From contig JAUUNK010000018.1 of assembly GCA_030844565.1 (NCBI GenBank), positions 1-46,585 on the forward strand: DNA of 46,585 nt, in the 5' to 3' direction. The stretch is from Bacteroides ovatus. Lineage in GTDB: Bacteria > Bacteroidota > Bacteroidia > Bacteroidales > Bacteroidaceae. Shown in pieces: positions 32,984 through 41,850 of the stretch; the stretch's first letter is position 1; each line of letters starts with the position of its first letter. The translations under genes and the position numbers were made by a program. The notes under the pieces are model-generated. The model saw only the letters and a list, made by a program, of their open reading frames with translations, searched no databases and had not been told where the DNA came from.

Positions 32984-35900
32984 ATGAGGAAAAGTGTTAA
33001 TCTGTTTCGCGGATTCACAAGGTTTTGCGAAACCAATCGTCTGAAAATAGCAGGCGTCAGTATCTCATTACTATGTATCTCGCCACAATTTGTTCCCTTC
33101 TCTTTTGCCGGAAACCCGGAAGTGGCGGTAACACAGCAGAAAGCCAGAAAAGTGACTGGAACCATTACCGATGAGACAGGAGAAGCCCTGATTGGTGTAT
33201 CGGTGAAAGTGAAAGACTCTACAGTCGGCACTATTACCGACTTTGAAGGACATTTTACGCTGGAAGCTTCACCGGGAAGCACGCTGGAAATCTCCTATAT
33301 CGGCTACAAGACAGAATATGTCACTGTGGGAGATGCCCCCATCCAGCTTAAAATGAAAGAAGATTCCCAGGCTCTGGACGAAGTGATTGTCGTGGGCTAT
33401 GGTACTACTTCAACCCGCAAAATGGTGGGTGCCGTCACATCTATGAAGACAGATAAAATCGACCAACTACCTTTCAGCAACACCGCGGCAGCTTTGCAGG
33501 GACGTACGCCGGGTGTCATTATCCAACAGAACGGGGCGGAACCCGGTTCTACTCCTACTATCTCTATCCGTGGAGGTGGAACGCCATTGTATGTTATCGA
33601 CGGAGTAGTGCGCGACGCACAAGACTTCAATAGTCTCAGCTCTTCGGACATCGACAAGATTAGTATTCTGAAAGATGCCAGCGCCACGGCTGTGTATGGA
33701 GCACGTGCCGGTAACGGTATCGTGTTGGTGCAAACCAAACGAGGCAGGGAAGGACAGACTAAAATTGAATATACGGGAGGTATCGACTTCAGTGCGCCCA
33801 CCGTGTTGCCCGACCGTGTGAACACGTACGACTATACCAACGCTGCCAATCAAGCGGCTGCTTACGACGGCATCGACCCTATCTATAGCCAAGAGCTTAT
33901 AGAAACGTTGCCCAACACCGATTGGCAGGACCTTGCCTTAAAAAAGCAAGCCATCCAGCACCGCCACAACCTGTCGTTCTCCGGAAAGAAAGGCGGAGTG
34001 AACTACTACACTGCATTCGGTGTCCTCGACCAAGGCTCCATCTTCCGTGAAGGACACAATAACTCTTTCCGCCGTTATAACCTCCGCAGCAATGTATCCA
34101 CTACCTTTGATAAAATAGGTCTGGAAGTAGGGATGAACCTCGATGCTGCATGGGAAAGACGCCATCCGACCGTGAAAGGAAACTACGTCGTGTGGAGAGA
34201 CATCATGAGCGCCAAGCCCACCATTGCCGCTTACAACCCCGATGGTACTTACAGTTCGCTGTCGTTGCATCCACTGGCATATCTGGACAAACGTTCGGGC
34301 TACATCAACCAAGACGATAAGTATGCCAATGCACAGATGTATGCCAATTGGAACGTTCCCTTCGTGAAAGGACTGAAAGCCGGAGTGACCGCCAACTTCC
34401 GTATTTCCGATTATAACTCGAAGACTTTCAATGCCAACGCCCCGCAGTATACCGCCGACGGGACGCTGATTGCCAAAGAAGACCGTTCGCTTTCGATGAG
34501 TAACACTTGGGGATGGACCAACTCATTCGATATTAACGTGCAGTATGGCAAGACCATCGGGAAGCACAACTTTGAAGTACAGGGAGTCTACTCCTTCCAA
34601 CAGACGTTCAGTGAGAACTTCTGGGCTTCGCGTGAAAACTTCATCTCTTCGGACTTCGACCAACTGTTTGCCGGCGACGCTTCCACGCAGAAGAACTCCG
34701 GCTTTGCTGAGAAGAGCGCCCGTGTAGGATACGTGGGACGTCTGAAGTACGACTACGGAGGAAAGTATCTCTTCGAAGGGAACTTCCGTGTGGACGGTTC
34801 GGACAACTTCCCCAAAGACAAGCGTTTCGGTTTCTTCCCTTCGGCCGCCATCGCATGGGTGGTTTCGGAAGAAAGTTTTATGAAAGAACTGAATGCGAAG
34901 AACATCCTGAATTTCTTTAAAGTGCGCGCTTCCTACGGACAAGTAGGTCTCGAAGGACTCGAAGGCTTGTCGGGAGACGATTACCGGAACATGCGTTTCC
35001 GCTACATCACCGCCTACAGCCTCAACTCTAAGGCGTATGTGATTGACGGCAAGTTCGTTCCCGGATTCTCTGAAGGCCCGCTGGTGTCCGAAGACTTGAG
35101 CTGGTATACTAAAGACGTACTCGACATTGGTGTGGACCTGGCAACTTTGCAAAACCGCCTGTCTGCCGGCTTCGACTACTTCTATTATCGCACGAAGGGA
35201 TACCTTATCTCTCCGAAGAACCGCTACACCACTCCATTGGGAAAAGACCTTCCTCAGGTAAAATCTAATAGCGTACATCGTCGCGCAGGGTTTGAGCTGA
35301 ACCTCCGTTGGAAAGATGAGGTGAAAGATTTCCATTATGAAGTGGGAGTGAACATGACCCGCTACAACGAGCTTTGGGAAACAAAAGAAGATGAAGCCAT
35401 GTCTAGCCTGATGAATCCCAAGAAACGTATCACCCATACAAAGAACTATTATGGTACGGCTCTCCACAGCCTGGGACTTTACCAGAATGCCGACCAGATT
35501 CTGGATAACCCCCGTCGAGAATCTGCCAGTGCATTGAAGCCCGGTGATATTGCTTATCAAGACATCAACGGCGACGGAAAGATTGACTCCGAAGACCAGA
35601 TACGCATCGGAAAGCCGACATTCCCCTCTTTCAGTTATGGTATCGACTTTAGCCTCGACTATAAAGGTTTCTTTGTGAACGGACTGTTGCAGGGAACAGG
35701 ACAACGCTACCGTGCTCTCGACGAGTTTATGCGCGGCACGCACACCGAAGCGCTTACTTATAAGTATCAGCTCGACTTCTGGCGTCCGGACAATACCGGA
35801 GCTAAGTTCCCCCGACTCTCCAACAGTACGGGATTGAATGGAGACAACAACTACGGCGTAGGCTCGGACTTCTGGTATCACAATGCCGCTTACTTGCGCT

Positions 35901-36109
35901 TGAAGAGTTTGCAGATTGGATATGATTTCAAGAAGACTTTGTTGAAGGATTCCAAGATATTCTCCGCTATGCGCCTGTCCGTGATGGGAACCAACTTGTT
36001 CACCATCTCGGGCGTGAACGACTACTACGACCCGGAACTGAATGCTAACAACGGATATGCCTATCCTACGCAGCGTACTTACTCGATAGTTTTAAATGTT
36101 GGATTCTAA
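32984..36109 (+). CDS. SusC/RagA-family TonB-dependent outer-membrane transporter
   Basis: The product is 1041 aa. An extended signal region (residues 1-43, ending near FAG) precedes a carboxypeptidase-regulatory-like beta sandwich (KVTGTITDETGEALIGVSV, about 57-125). The TonB-box region is DEVIVVGYGT. The plug (GRTPGVIIQQNG, SIRGGGTPLYVIDGV, SILKDASATAVYGARAGNG) leads into the 22-strand barrel. SusC imports glycans over the outer membrane with its SusD lid. There is no N-terminal STN signalling domain, so anti-sigma control through this protein is unlikely. The substrate is not encoded visibly, but the GH27 gene downstream points to alpha-galactosides. Confidence 0.95.
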   Translation: MRKSVNLFRGFTRFCETNRLKIAGVSISLLCISPQFVPFSFAGNPEVAVTQQKARKVTGTITDETGEALIGVSVKVKDSTVGTITDFEGHFTLEASPGSTLEISYIGYKTEYVTVGDAPIQLKMKEDSQALDEVIVVGYGTTSTRKMVGAVTSMKTDKIDQLPFSNTAAALQGRTPGVIIQQNGAEPGSTPTISIRGGGTPLYVIDGVVRDAQDFNSLSSSDIDKISILKDASATAVYGARAGNGIVLVQTKRGREGQTKIEYTGGIDFSAPTVLPDRVNTYDYTNAANQAAAYDGIDPIYSQELIETLPNTDWQDLALKKQAIQHRHNLSFSGKKGGVNYYTAFGVLDQGSIFREGHNNSFRRYNLRSNVSTTFDKIGLEVGMNLDAAWERRHPTVKGNYVVWRDIMSAKPTIAAYNPDGTYSSLSLHPLAYLDKRSGYINQDDKYANAQMYANWNVPFVKGLKAGVTANFRISDYNSKTFNANAPQYTADGTLIAKEDRSLSMSNTWGWTNSFDINVQYGKTIGKHNFEVQGVYSFQQTFSENFWASRENFISSDFDQLFAGDASTQKNSGFAEKSARVGYVGRLKYDYGGKYLFEGNFRVDGSDNFPKDKRFGFFPSAAIAWVVSEESFMKELNAKNILNFFKVRASYGQVGLEGLEGLSGDDYRNMRFRYITAYSLNSKAYVIDGKFVPGFSEGPLVSEDLSWYTKDVLDIGVDLATLQNRLSAGFDYFYYRTKGYLISPKNRYTTPLGKDLPQVKSNSVHRRAGFELNLRWKDEVKDFHYEVGVNMTRYNELWETKEDEAMSSLMNPKKRITHTKNYYGTALHSLGLYQNADQILDNPRRESASALKPGDIAYQDINGDGKIDSEDQIRIGKPTFPSFSYGIDFSLDYKGFFVNGLLQGTGQRYRALDEFMRGTHTEALTYKYQLDFWRPDNTGAKFPRLSNSTGLNGDNNYGVGSDFWYHNAAYLRLKSLQIGYDFKKTLLKDSKIFSAMRLSVMGTNLFTISGVNDYYDPELNANNGYAYPTQRTYSIVLNVGF

Positions 36110-36131
36110 AATGATAAATAGATTAGCGAAT

Positions 36132-37856
36132 ATGAAACGGACCAGATTTTTACCTTTATATATAAGTGCCCTTGCACTGGCAATGACTTCCTGCCACGAC
36201 TATTTGGATAACCTTCCGTTGGATAAATATCCCGATGAAACGGTGTGGAAGAACGCTGCCTCGGCACAGGTCTTCGTGAACGGGACTTATCCCATTATCA
36301 GCGATTTCCTGGTGGGCAATGACGACTGGAGCGATAATACAGTGCCCAACCCCGAACGTGCCAGCGCACTTATCCGGGAAGAGATTACGGAGGACAACGA
36401 CTTCGGATGGAACCAATACGGATATATCCGCCGCTGCAACCTGATATTGGAGAAGGTGGAAGCTTCGGACTTCTTGCAGACCGACAAAGATCTGCTGATG
36501 GGAGAAGCTTACTTCCTGCGCGCTACGGTCAACTTCTCCCAGGCACGTAAGTTCGGTCGCCTGATGATTGTAGAGAAAGTGCTTACACCGGCCGACGAGA
36601 TGGAGCTATCGCGCACGGTCACTATCAAAGAAACGTATGATAAGATACTGGGCGACCTTGACGAAGCCGCCAAGCGCTTACCCGTGGATGTGAAGACAGG
36701 ACGCATCAGCCGCGGCGCAGCCTATGCCCTGAAAGCTGAAGCTTGCCTGCAAGGTGCTGCCTATCTGGAGAATGCTGACGACAAAGCAGATTATTACCGT
36801 CAGGCAAAGGCTGCTTCCGAAGCCCTCTTCACCCTGAATAAATATGAGCTCGACTCTGACTTTAAAGGCATGTTTAACGACTTCGACAAGGGCAGCAACT
36901 CTAACGAAATCATTCTTGCCGTTTACCGCCTTTCAGAGAACACCTCTTTCTCGGGTACATGGATGCAGGAACTCTTTCCCAACATGAACCAGGATAAGGC
37001 TACGGAAGGCGTATGGGAAAAATGGCCTCTTGCCGACAAGGCTTTTGAGGGATGGATGGACCGTACTCCTTCTCATGACCTGACGGATGCTTATCTCGTT
37101 GTGGACAAAGACGGTGTGGCAAAACATTGGAGCGAAACGGCTTACTATCGCGACTTCACCGAAGGAAAGCAGAAATGGGTGCATCCCGCTATCTATGAGC
37201 ACCGCGATAAGCGCTTCGAAGCTACGATTGTATGCGACTCGAGCATGTTGCTCAACTCTTTGGTAACTACCCGTGTCGGAGGCAACATCCATTATCTCTC
37301 CAACAAAGAACAGACACGCCACGTCACCAAAACAGGATATACTTATCGCAAAGGGCTCTATGAGTCCAAATGGATTTGGTATGAAACTCCCACCGACTAC
37401 CATTACGTAGTGCTGCGCTTGGGGCGTGCCTATCTGAACTATGTGGAGACTATGCTTCGCCTCAAAGACAAGGATAAAGCTATTGAATACCTCAACAAGA
37501 CACGCATCACACACGGAGAATTGCCGGCACTCCCCACCTCTACCAGCATGGAAGATGTCTGGAAATATTATAAAATAGAGCGCCAGGCAGAATTGGTGCA
37601 AGAAAACGACCGTTATTGGTCTTTGTTACGCTGGGGGAAAGAAGAGAATCTGGACGTAATTCCCGAACTCAACACCATCCCGCATGCCATAGAAATAGCG
37701 GCAGACGGTCAATCATTCCAGGTAATAGAGATTCCCGATATTATCCGCGCAGCCAACGACCGCAAGTTTACCAAACGTCGTTACCTGCTCCCGGTGCCGA
37801 GAAGCGAAAGAAACGAGAATCCCAACCTGGCTAACGACCAAAACCCCGGTTGGTGA
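36132..37856 (+). CDS. SusD/RagB-family glycan-binding lipoprotein
   Basis: The start at 36132 (MKRTRFLPLYISALALAMTSC) gives a normal lipoprotein signal with lipidated Cys at 21. An ATG at 36111 is an alternative. The mature N-terminus, CHDYLDNLPLDKYPDETVWKN, is typical of SusD. Later the helical TPR-like scaffold shows YIRRCNLILEKVE, GEAYFLRATVNF and RGAAYALKAEACLQ. The C-terminal region includes ERQAELVQENDRYWSLLRWGK and RYLLPVPRSERNENPNLANDQNPGW. SusD caps SusC and delivers glycan. It begins about 20 bp after the susC stop, in one transcript. Confidence 0.95.
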   Translation: MKRTRFLPLYISALALAMTSCHDYLDNLPLDKYPDETVWKNAASAQVFVNGTYPIISDFLVGNDDWSDNTVPNPERASALIREEITEDNDFGWNQYGYIRRCNLILEKVEASDFLQTDKDLLMGEAYFLRATVNFSQARKFGRLMIVEKVLTPADEMELSRTVTIKETYDKILGDLDEAAKRLPVDVKTGRISRGAAYALKAEACLQGAAYLENADDKADYYRQAKAASEALFTLNKYELDSDFKGMFNDFDKGSNSNEIILAVYRLSENTSFSGTWMQELFPNMNQDKATEGVWEKWPLADKAFEGWMDRTPSHDLTDAYLVVDKDGVAKHWSETAYYRDFTEGKQKWVHPAIYEHRDKRFEATIVCDSSMLLNSLVTTRVGGNIHYLSNKEQTRHVTKTGYTYRKGLYESKWIWYETPTDYHYVVLRLGRAYLNYVETMLRLKDKDKAIEYLNKTRITHGELPALPTSTSMEDVWKYYKIERQAELVQENDRYWSLLRWGKEENLDVIPELNTIPHAIEIAADGQSFQVIEIPDIIRAANDRKFTKRRYLLPVPRSERNENPNLANDQNPGW

Positions 37857-37895
37857 TAAGACATAGAGTATATTAATCTAAAAATATTGAATGGT

Positions 37896-38360
37896 ATGAA
37901 AATAAATGGTTTGAAATATATATTGTTGTTCCTCTCCTGCATGGCTCTTTCTTCCTGCCTTACCTCCAATCTGGACGATCTGCCTGCTTATGAAGATGCG
38001 GATATTAAGAACTTTACGTTCGAATATCGCTGGATGGTGAAGGAAGGAACCAGTGAGAAACTCAGAGTACAGGCTATGAGCACGCAAGTCTCTATTACTG
38101 AAAATACCGTGACTTGCAAAATCACCGTGCCTGCCCCGCAAGGGGAGTTTACGGAGAAGATTCGCGAACAGGTTGCACTGACTAACCTGAATGCGTTCTG
38201 CACAATTTCTACTGCTGCCACCATCACTCCTATAGGAGATGCGCCCAAGCTGGGTAAAAGGGAAGACTTTACTAAGTCGGACATGAAATATAAGGTGACT
38301 GCGGCGGACGGCAAGACACAAAAAGTGTGGACCCTTGTTATCAGTGGCTTTGAAAAGTAA
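37896..38360 (+). CDS. DUF5018-like lipoprotein of the PUL
   Basis: The ATG at 37896 gives MKINGLKYILLFLSCMALSSC, a lipoprotein signal with Cys at 21. A TTG three codons upstream is also possible. The mature part is about 134 aa; an early DADIKNFTFEYRW and a final YKVTAADGKTQKVWTLVIS match the DUF5018-type domain, often found in third genes of Bacteroides PULs. It probably sits on the cell surface as a small glycan-binding accessory, analogous in position to SusE. It is 40 bp after susD. A role in binding is inference. Confidence 0.75.
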   Translation: MKINGLKYILLFLSCMALSSCLTSNLDDLPAYEDADIKNFTFEYRWMVKEGTSEKLRVQAMSTQVSITENTVTCKITVPAPQGEFTEKIREQVALTNLNAFCTISTAATITPIGDAPKLGKREDFTKSDMKYKVTAADGKTQKVWTLVISGFEK

Positions 38361-38405
38361 CAGGATATACATGTTTTTTTTAAGGTAGAACTGTTGTAGA
38401 GGGAT

Positions 38406-38437
38406 TCTTCCTGCCGGGCGTAAGCACGGCAGGAAGA
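38406..38437 (+). terminator. Strong hairpin between lipoprotein and GH27 genes
   Basis: TCTTCCTGCCG (38406-38416) pairs perfectly with CGGCAGGAAGA (38427-38437). The loop can close further to a GTAA (GNRA) tetraloop. No T tract follows, so it could be a partial terminator, an mRNA 3' stabiliser or a processing site. Confidence 0.5.
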
Positions 38438-38595
38438 GGTAGAGATAGTCTTTTCAGGACTGTATTCCCCATCTGTACGGGGGCGGGTCTTGGAAAGGCT
38501 TCTTTTTTTGTGGAACCTTTGTTAGGTGTTCCGGCAGAAAAGAACTATTTTTATCCTCTCAATTTATTAACTTTAAAACCTAAATGAATGATAGT

Positions 38596-40086
38596 ATGAA
38601 GACAACACTCTTATGGATGTGGATAGGCATCCTGTGTTCCTCATTAGGAAGCTTCACGGCAAAAGCACAAGAAAAAGACAATCCTGTCTTCCAGGGAAAA
38701 CCTACCATCAATGCTCCTGCTGTGGTGGGCAACTATCCTTCTACTCCTTTCCTGTTCTATATACCCACCTCGGGGCAGCGTCCTGTGGAATGGGAAGTGA
38801 AGGGGCTTCCCAAAGGACTGAAGCTCGATAAAACGACAGGCATCATCTCGGGAAATGTATCTAAGAAAGGCGATTACTCTGTGGTGCTCAAAGCTAAGAA
38901 TTCCCTGGGAACCGATACACAAAAGATGACCATTAAGATAGGTGACGAGTTGTTGCTTACTCCGCCGATGGGTTGGAATAGCTGGAATACCTTCGGTAGG
39001 CATCTCAACGAAGAACTCCTGTTGCAGACGGCAGATGCCATGATTGCCAACGGTATGCGCGACCTTGGCTATTCTTATATCAATATCGACGACTTTTGGC
39101 AACTGCCCGAGCGCGGAGCCGGCGGACACATGCAGATAGATGAAAAGAAGTTTCCTCGCGGCATCAAATACGTGGCGGACTACCTGCACGAACGGGGCTT
39201 CAAACTGGGCATCTATTCCGATGCCGCCGAAAAGACATGTGGTGGCGTCTGCGGGAGCTACAATTATGAAGAAGTGGATGCGCAGGATTTTGCTTCATGG
39301 GGAGTGGACCTGCTCAAGTATGACTATTGCCATGCACCGGACGGACAAGGTGTTGCCATCGAAAGATATACCAGGATGGGGAAAGCACTGCGAGCTACAG
39401 GACGCTCTATTGTTTATTCCATCTGCGAATGGGGACAGCGTGAGCCGTGGAAATGGGCAAAGAAAGCCGGAGGACACTATTGGCGTATTTCCGGAGATAT
39501 TGGCGACATCTGGTATCGCAATGCCGAACGGGAAGGGGGATTGCGCGGCATACTGAACATCCTCGAAATCAATGCTCCCCTTGCCCAATATGCAGGACCG
39601 GGTGCATGGAACGACCCCGATATGCTGGTGGCAGGTATCGGTGGGCAGAGCCTTACCATTGCGTATGAATCCGAAGGGTGTAGTAATGAGCAATATAAGT
39701 CCCACTTTGCTCTATGGTGCATGATGGCTTCGCCTTTGCTTTGCGGTAACGACGTGCGTCAAATGGCGGACAGTACTGCGGCTATTTTGCTGAATAAAGA
39801 TTTGATTGCTATTAATCAGGACGCCTTAGGGAAACAAGCAGTACGCCCCGTTCGCACGGATAGCTACGATGTCTGGGTGAAACCTCTTGCAGATGGAAGT
39901 TGTGCGGTGGCATGTTTCAATCGTACACGCCATGCTGTCACATTGGAGATGAACGATAAATTAGTGGAAGGTCTGCATTTCAAAGATGTCTACGAGGTGC
40001 TGAAGGCACAATCGGTAACGGATGCTGGGAAAGGATGGAGGGTGGAACTTGCCCCTTACGAATGCAAAGTATATATTTCTAAGTGA
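38596..40086 (+). CDS. GH27 alpha-galactosidase, secreted
   Basis: Counted from the ATG at 38596 the product is 496 aa, with a signal peptide (MKTTLLWMWIGILCSSL to TAKA). An N-terminal Ig-like putative-Ig domain (RPVEWEVKGLPKGLKLDKTTGIISG) precedes the TIM barrel. The barrel starts TPPMGWNSWNTFGRHLNE, the GH27 signature. Catalytic residues by family alignment are nucleophile D243 in LLKYDYC and acid/base D301 in WRISGDIGD. A C-terminal beta domain completes it. It hydrolyses terminal alpha-galactose. It is the only glycosidase of the locus, so the locus probably targets an alpha-galactoside or a galactose-decorated glycan. A weaker alternative is alpha-N-acetylgalactosaminidase. Confidence 0.93.
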   Translation: MKTTLLWMWIGILCSSLGSFTAKAQEKDNPVFQGKPTINAPAVVGNYPSTPFLFYIPTSGQRPVEWEVKGLPKGLKLDKTTGIISGNVSKKGDYSVVLKAKNSLGTDTQKMTIKIGDELLLTPPMGWNSWNTFGRHLNEELLLQTADAMIANGMRDLGYSYINIDDFWQLPERGAGGHMQIDEKKFPRGIKYVADYLHERGFKLGIYSDAAEKTCGGVCGSYNYEEVDAQDFASWGVDLLKYDYCHAPDGQGVAIERYTRMGKALRATGRSIVYSICEWGQREPWKWAKKAGGHYWRISGDIGDIWYRNAEREGGLRGILNILEINAPLAQYAGPGAWNDPDMLVAGIGGQSLTIAYESEGCSNEQYKSHFALWCMMASPLLCGNDVRQMADSTAAILLNKDLIAINQDALGKQAVRPVRTDSYDVWVKPLADGSCAVACFNRTRHAVTLEMNDKLVEGLHFKDVYEVLKAQSVTDAGKGWRVELAPYECKVYISK

Positions 40087-40120
40087 CATGGCGGCAGTGC
40101 CGGCGGAGAGGAAAAAAAGA

Positions 40121-40150
40121 AGGCTGGTAGGATAAAGTTCCTGCCAGCCT
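40121..40150. terminator. Terminator between GH27 and sigma-factor genes
   Basis: AGGCTGGTAGGA and TCCTGCCAGCCT form a 12-bp stem with one G-U pair. The minus strand continues TTCTTTTTTTCC, a good T tract for the sigma-factor gene. The plus side is weak. Confidence 0.75.
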
Positions 40151-40232
40151 CGTTTAAGGATTTTAACAAGGTTGGAGAAGGGAAAAATATGAATTGGAAA
40201 TAAAATAGAAAGTGTGTTTGAAAGTAGAAAGG

Positions 40233-40736
40233 CTAGCGGAAATCTTTAAGTGCTATCTGAAGTTTTTGGCGGGTAAAGAAGATGCGGCTTTTGACAGTTC
40301 CCAGGGGTAAGTCAAGTTTATCGGCAATTTCGCGATACTTGAAACCTGATACGTGCATGGCAAAAGGAACCCGGTACTCTTTGGGGAGCGAATTGACGAT
40401 GCGGCGCATTTCTTTCATATCAAAACTGGCTTCGCTGGAGTCCAGAAGAAGGTCTTGTGAGGAGTTAAGGTGATAAAGGTTTTCTGTTTGGTCTACAAAA
40501 GTCTGGTCGCGCACTGCCTTCCGATAGTTATTAATGAAAATATTCCTCATGATAGTATATACCCATCCTTTGAAATTGGTATCGGGCAGAAACTTGTCTT
40601 CATTATCTAAGGCTTTTAAAGAAGTGTCTTGTAATAAATCGTTGGCTGCTTCTTCGTTTGTAGTAAGTTTAAATGCAAAGTGGCGCAGTTCTGACTGTAG
40701 TGCTACCAGGTCTTTTTTAAAATCGATTGTTTCCAT
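40233..40736 (-). CDS. ECF-type RNA polymerase sigma factor
   Basis: The product is 167 aa. Region 2 is seen as RHFAFKLTTNEEAANDLLQDTSLKAL and FKGWVYTIMRNIFINNYRK. Region 4 is seen as LPKEYRVPFAMHVSGFKYREIADKLDLPLGTVKSRIF. No region 1 or 3 is present, as for ECF factors. No anti-sigma gene is adjacent: the neighbours are the GH27 gene and the divergent glsA. It is therefore either a stand-alone stress-type factor (similar to EcfO-like or general ECF factors of Bacteroides) or controlled elsewhere. A link to the PUL is not supported by the sequence. Confidence 0.93.
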   Translation of the reverse strand: METIDFKKDLVALQSELRHFAFKLTTNEEAANDLLQDTSLKALDNEDKFLPDTNFKGWVYTIMRNIFINNYRKAVRDQTFVDQTENLYHLNSSQDLLLDSSEASFDMKEMRRIVNSLPKEYRVPFAMHVSGFKYREIADKLDLPLGTVKSRIFFTRQKLQIALKDFR

Positions 40737-40938
40737 TAAGTATAATTATTTTATAATTCGTCATTCGCTCTTTTTTTGACGGTGCAAGTTTACGGCTTTT
40801 TTTAGGGGTGAAGAGGGCACAAATTGGCATTGTTTAGTGTGAAATCTGTCAATTAACAGTTTTTACCCGCTTTTTGATAGTTTACAGGTAGTGTATTTGT
40901 TAACTTAGCAACTAATTTACTGCATTTTCTACCGATTT

Positions 40939-40971
40939 CTTGCGATTAATAAAAAAGAACCGTTAATTTTG
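40939..40971 (+). promoter_or_regulatory. glsAB promoter
   Basis: TAATTTTG at 40964-40971 is a perfect -7 box. CTTG at 40939-40942 lies 21 bp upstream (one mismatch). The leader would be about 20 nt. Confidence 0.6.
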
Positions 40972-40996
40972 TGCCAACATTTTATCCTGATAAAGA

Positions 40997-41815
40997 ATGG
41001 TTGACGACTCTTTATTTTTAATAGATGTAGACAAGATACTTCGGGCAAAAGCTCCGAAGCAATCTAAATACATACCTGATTTTGTGATTTCTTATTTAAA
41101 AAGGATTGTTCACCAGGATGAGCTGAATGTTTTTCTTACAGAATCGAAAGATAAAGTGGGGGTGGACTTTCTAGAAGCCTGCGTAGAGTTCCTTGATGCG
41201 AAGCTAATAGTGAAAGGACTTGAAGGATTACCGAAAGACAAGCTTTATACTTTTGTTTCCAATCATCCGTTAGGGGGACAAGATGGAGTAGCCTTGGGGT
41301 ATATACTGGGTAGTTATTTCGACGGAAAGGTGAAATATCTGGTAAATGACCTTCTCATGAATCTACAGGGACTGGCTCCGCTGTGCATACCTATTAATAA
41401 GACCGGAAAGCAATCTAAAGACTTTCCGCGAATGGTGGAAGCCGGCTTCCGTTCCGATAACCAACTTATCATGTTTCCTGCCGGATTGTGCTCTCGCCGC
41501 CAAAAAGGAATCATCCGCGATTTGGATTGGAAGAAGACGTTTGTGGTAAAGAGTGTACAGACCCAGAGAGATGTGGTTCCCATTCATTTTGAAGGGCGTA
41601 ATTCCGATTTCTTTTATAATCTGGCGAATGTATGTAAAACTCTAGGAATCAAGTTCAATATTGCCATGCTGTATTTGGCAGATGAAATGATTAAGAACCG
41701 GCATAAGTCCTTTACAGTCACTTTTGGTAAACCGATTCCTTGGCAGACGTTTGATAAATCTCGAACTCCTGCTCAATGGGCGGCTTATGTGAAGGATATC
41801 GTGTATAAATTATAA
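40997..41815 (+). CDS. glsA: PlsC/OlsA-like O-acyltransferase, glycine lipid synthesis
   Basis: The product is 272 aa. The acyltransferase motif appears as SNHPLGGQDG, the variant seen in hemolysin/OlsA-like enzymes. FPAGLCSRRQKG takes the place of the second PlsC block, and VPIHFEGRNSDFFY follows. In Bacteroides thetaiotaomicron the homologous pair GlsB/GlsA makes glycine lipids: GlsB N-acylates glycine and GlsA adds the second acyl chain by O-acylation. This gene corresponds to GlsA by sequence type and order, so it should act at the inner membrane on commendamide-type N-acyl glycine. It is 35 bp upstream of glsB. Confidence 0.8.
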   Translation: MVDDSLFLIDVDKILRAKAPKQSKYIPDFVISYLKRIVHQDELNVFLTESKDKVGVDFLEACVEFLDAKLIVKGLEGLPKDKLYTFVSNHPLGGQDGVALGYILGSYFDGKVKYLVNDLLMNLQGLAPLCIPINKTGKQSKDFPRMVEAGFRSDNQLIMFPAGLCSRRQKGIIRDLDWKKTFVVKSVQTQRDVVPIHFEGRNSDFFYNLANVCKTLGIKFNIAMLYLADEMIKNRHKSFTVTFGKPIPWQTFDKSRTPAQWAAYVKDIVYKL

Positions 41816-41850
41816 GTATAGAAAAAGTTAGAATAACTATAACAGAGAAT

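Noticed and set aside
34523..35881. A 452-codon minus-strand frame opposite susC
   Set aside because: It is a shadow frame caused by high-GC codon bias in susC, with no start context or domain.
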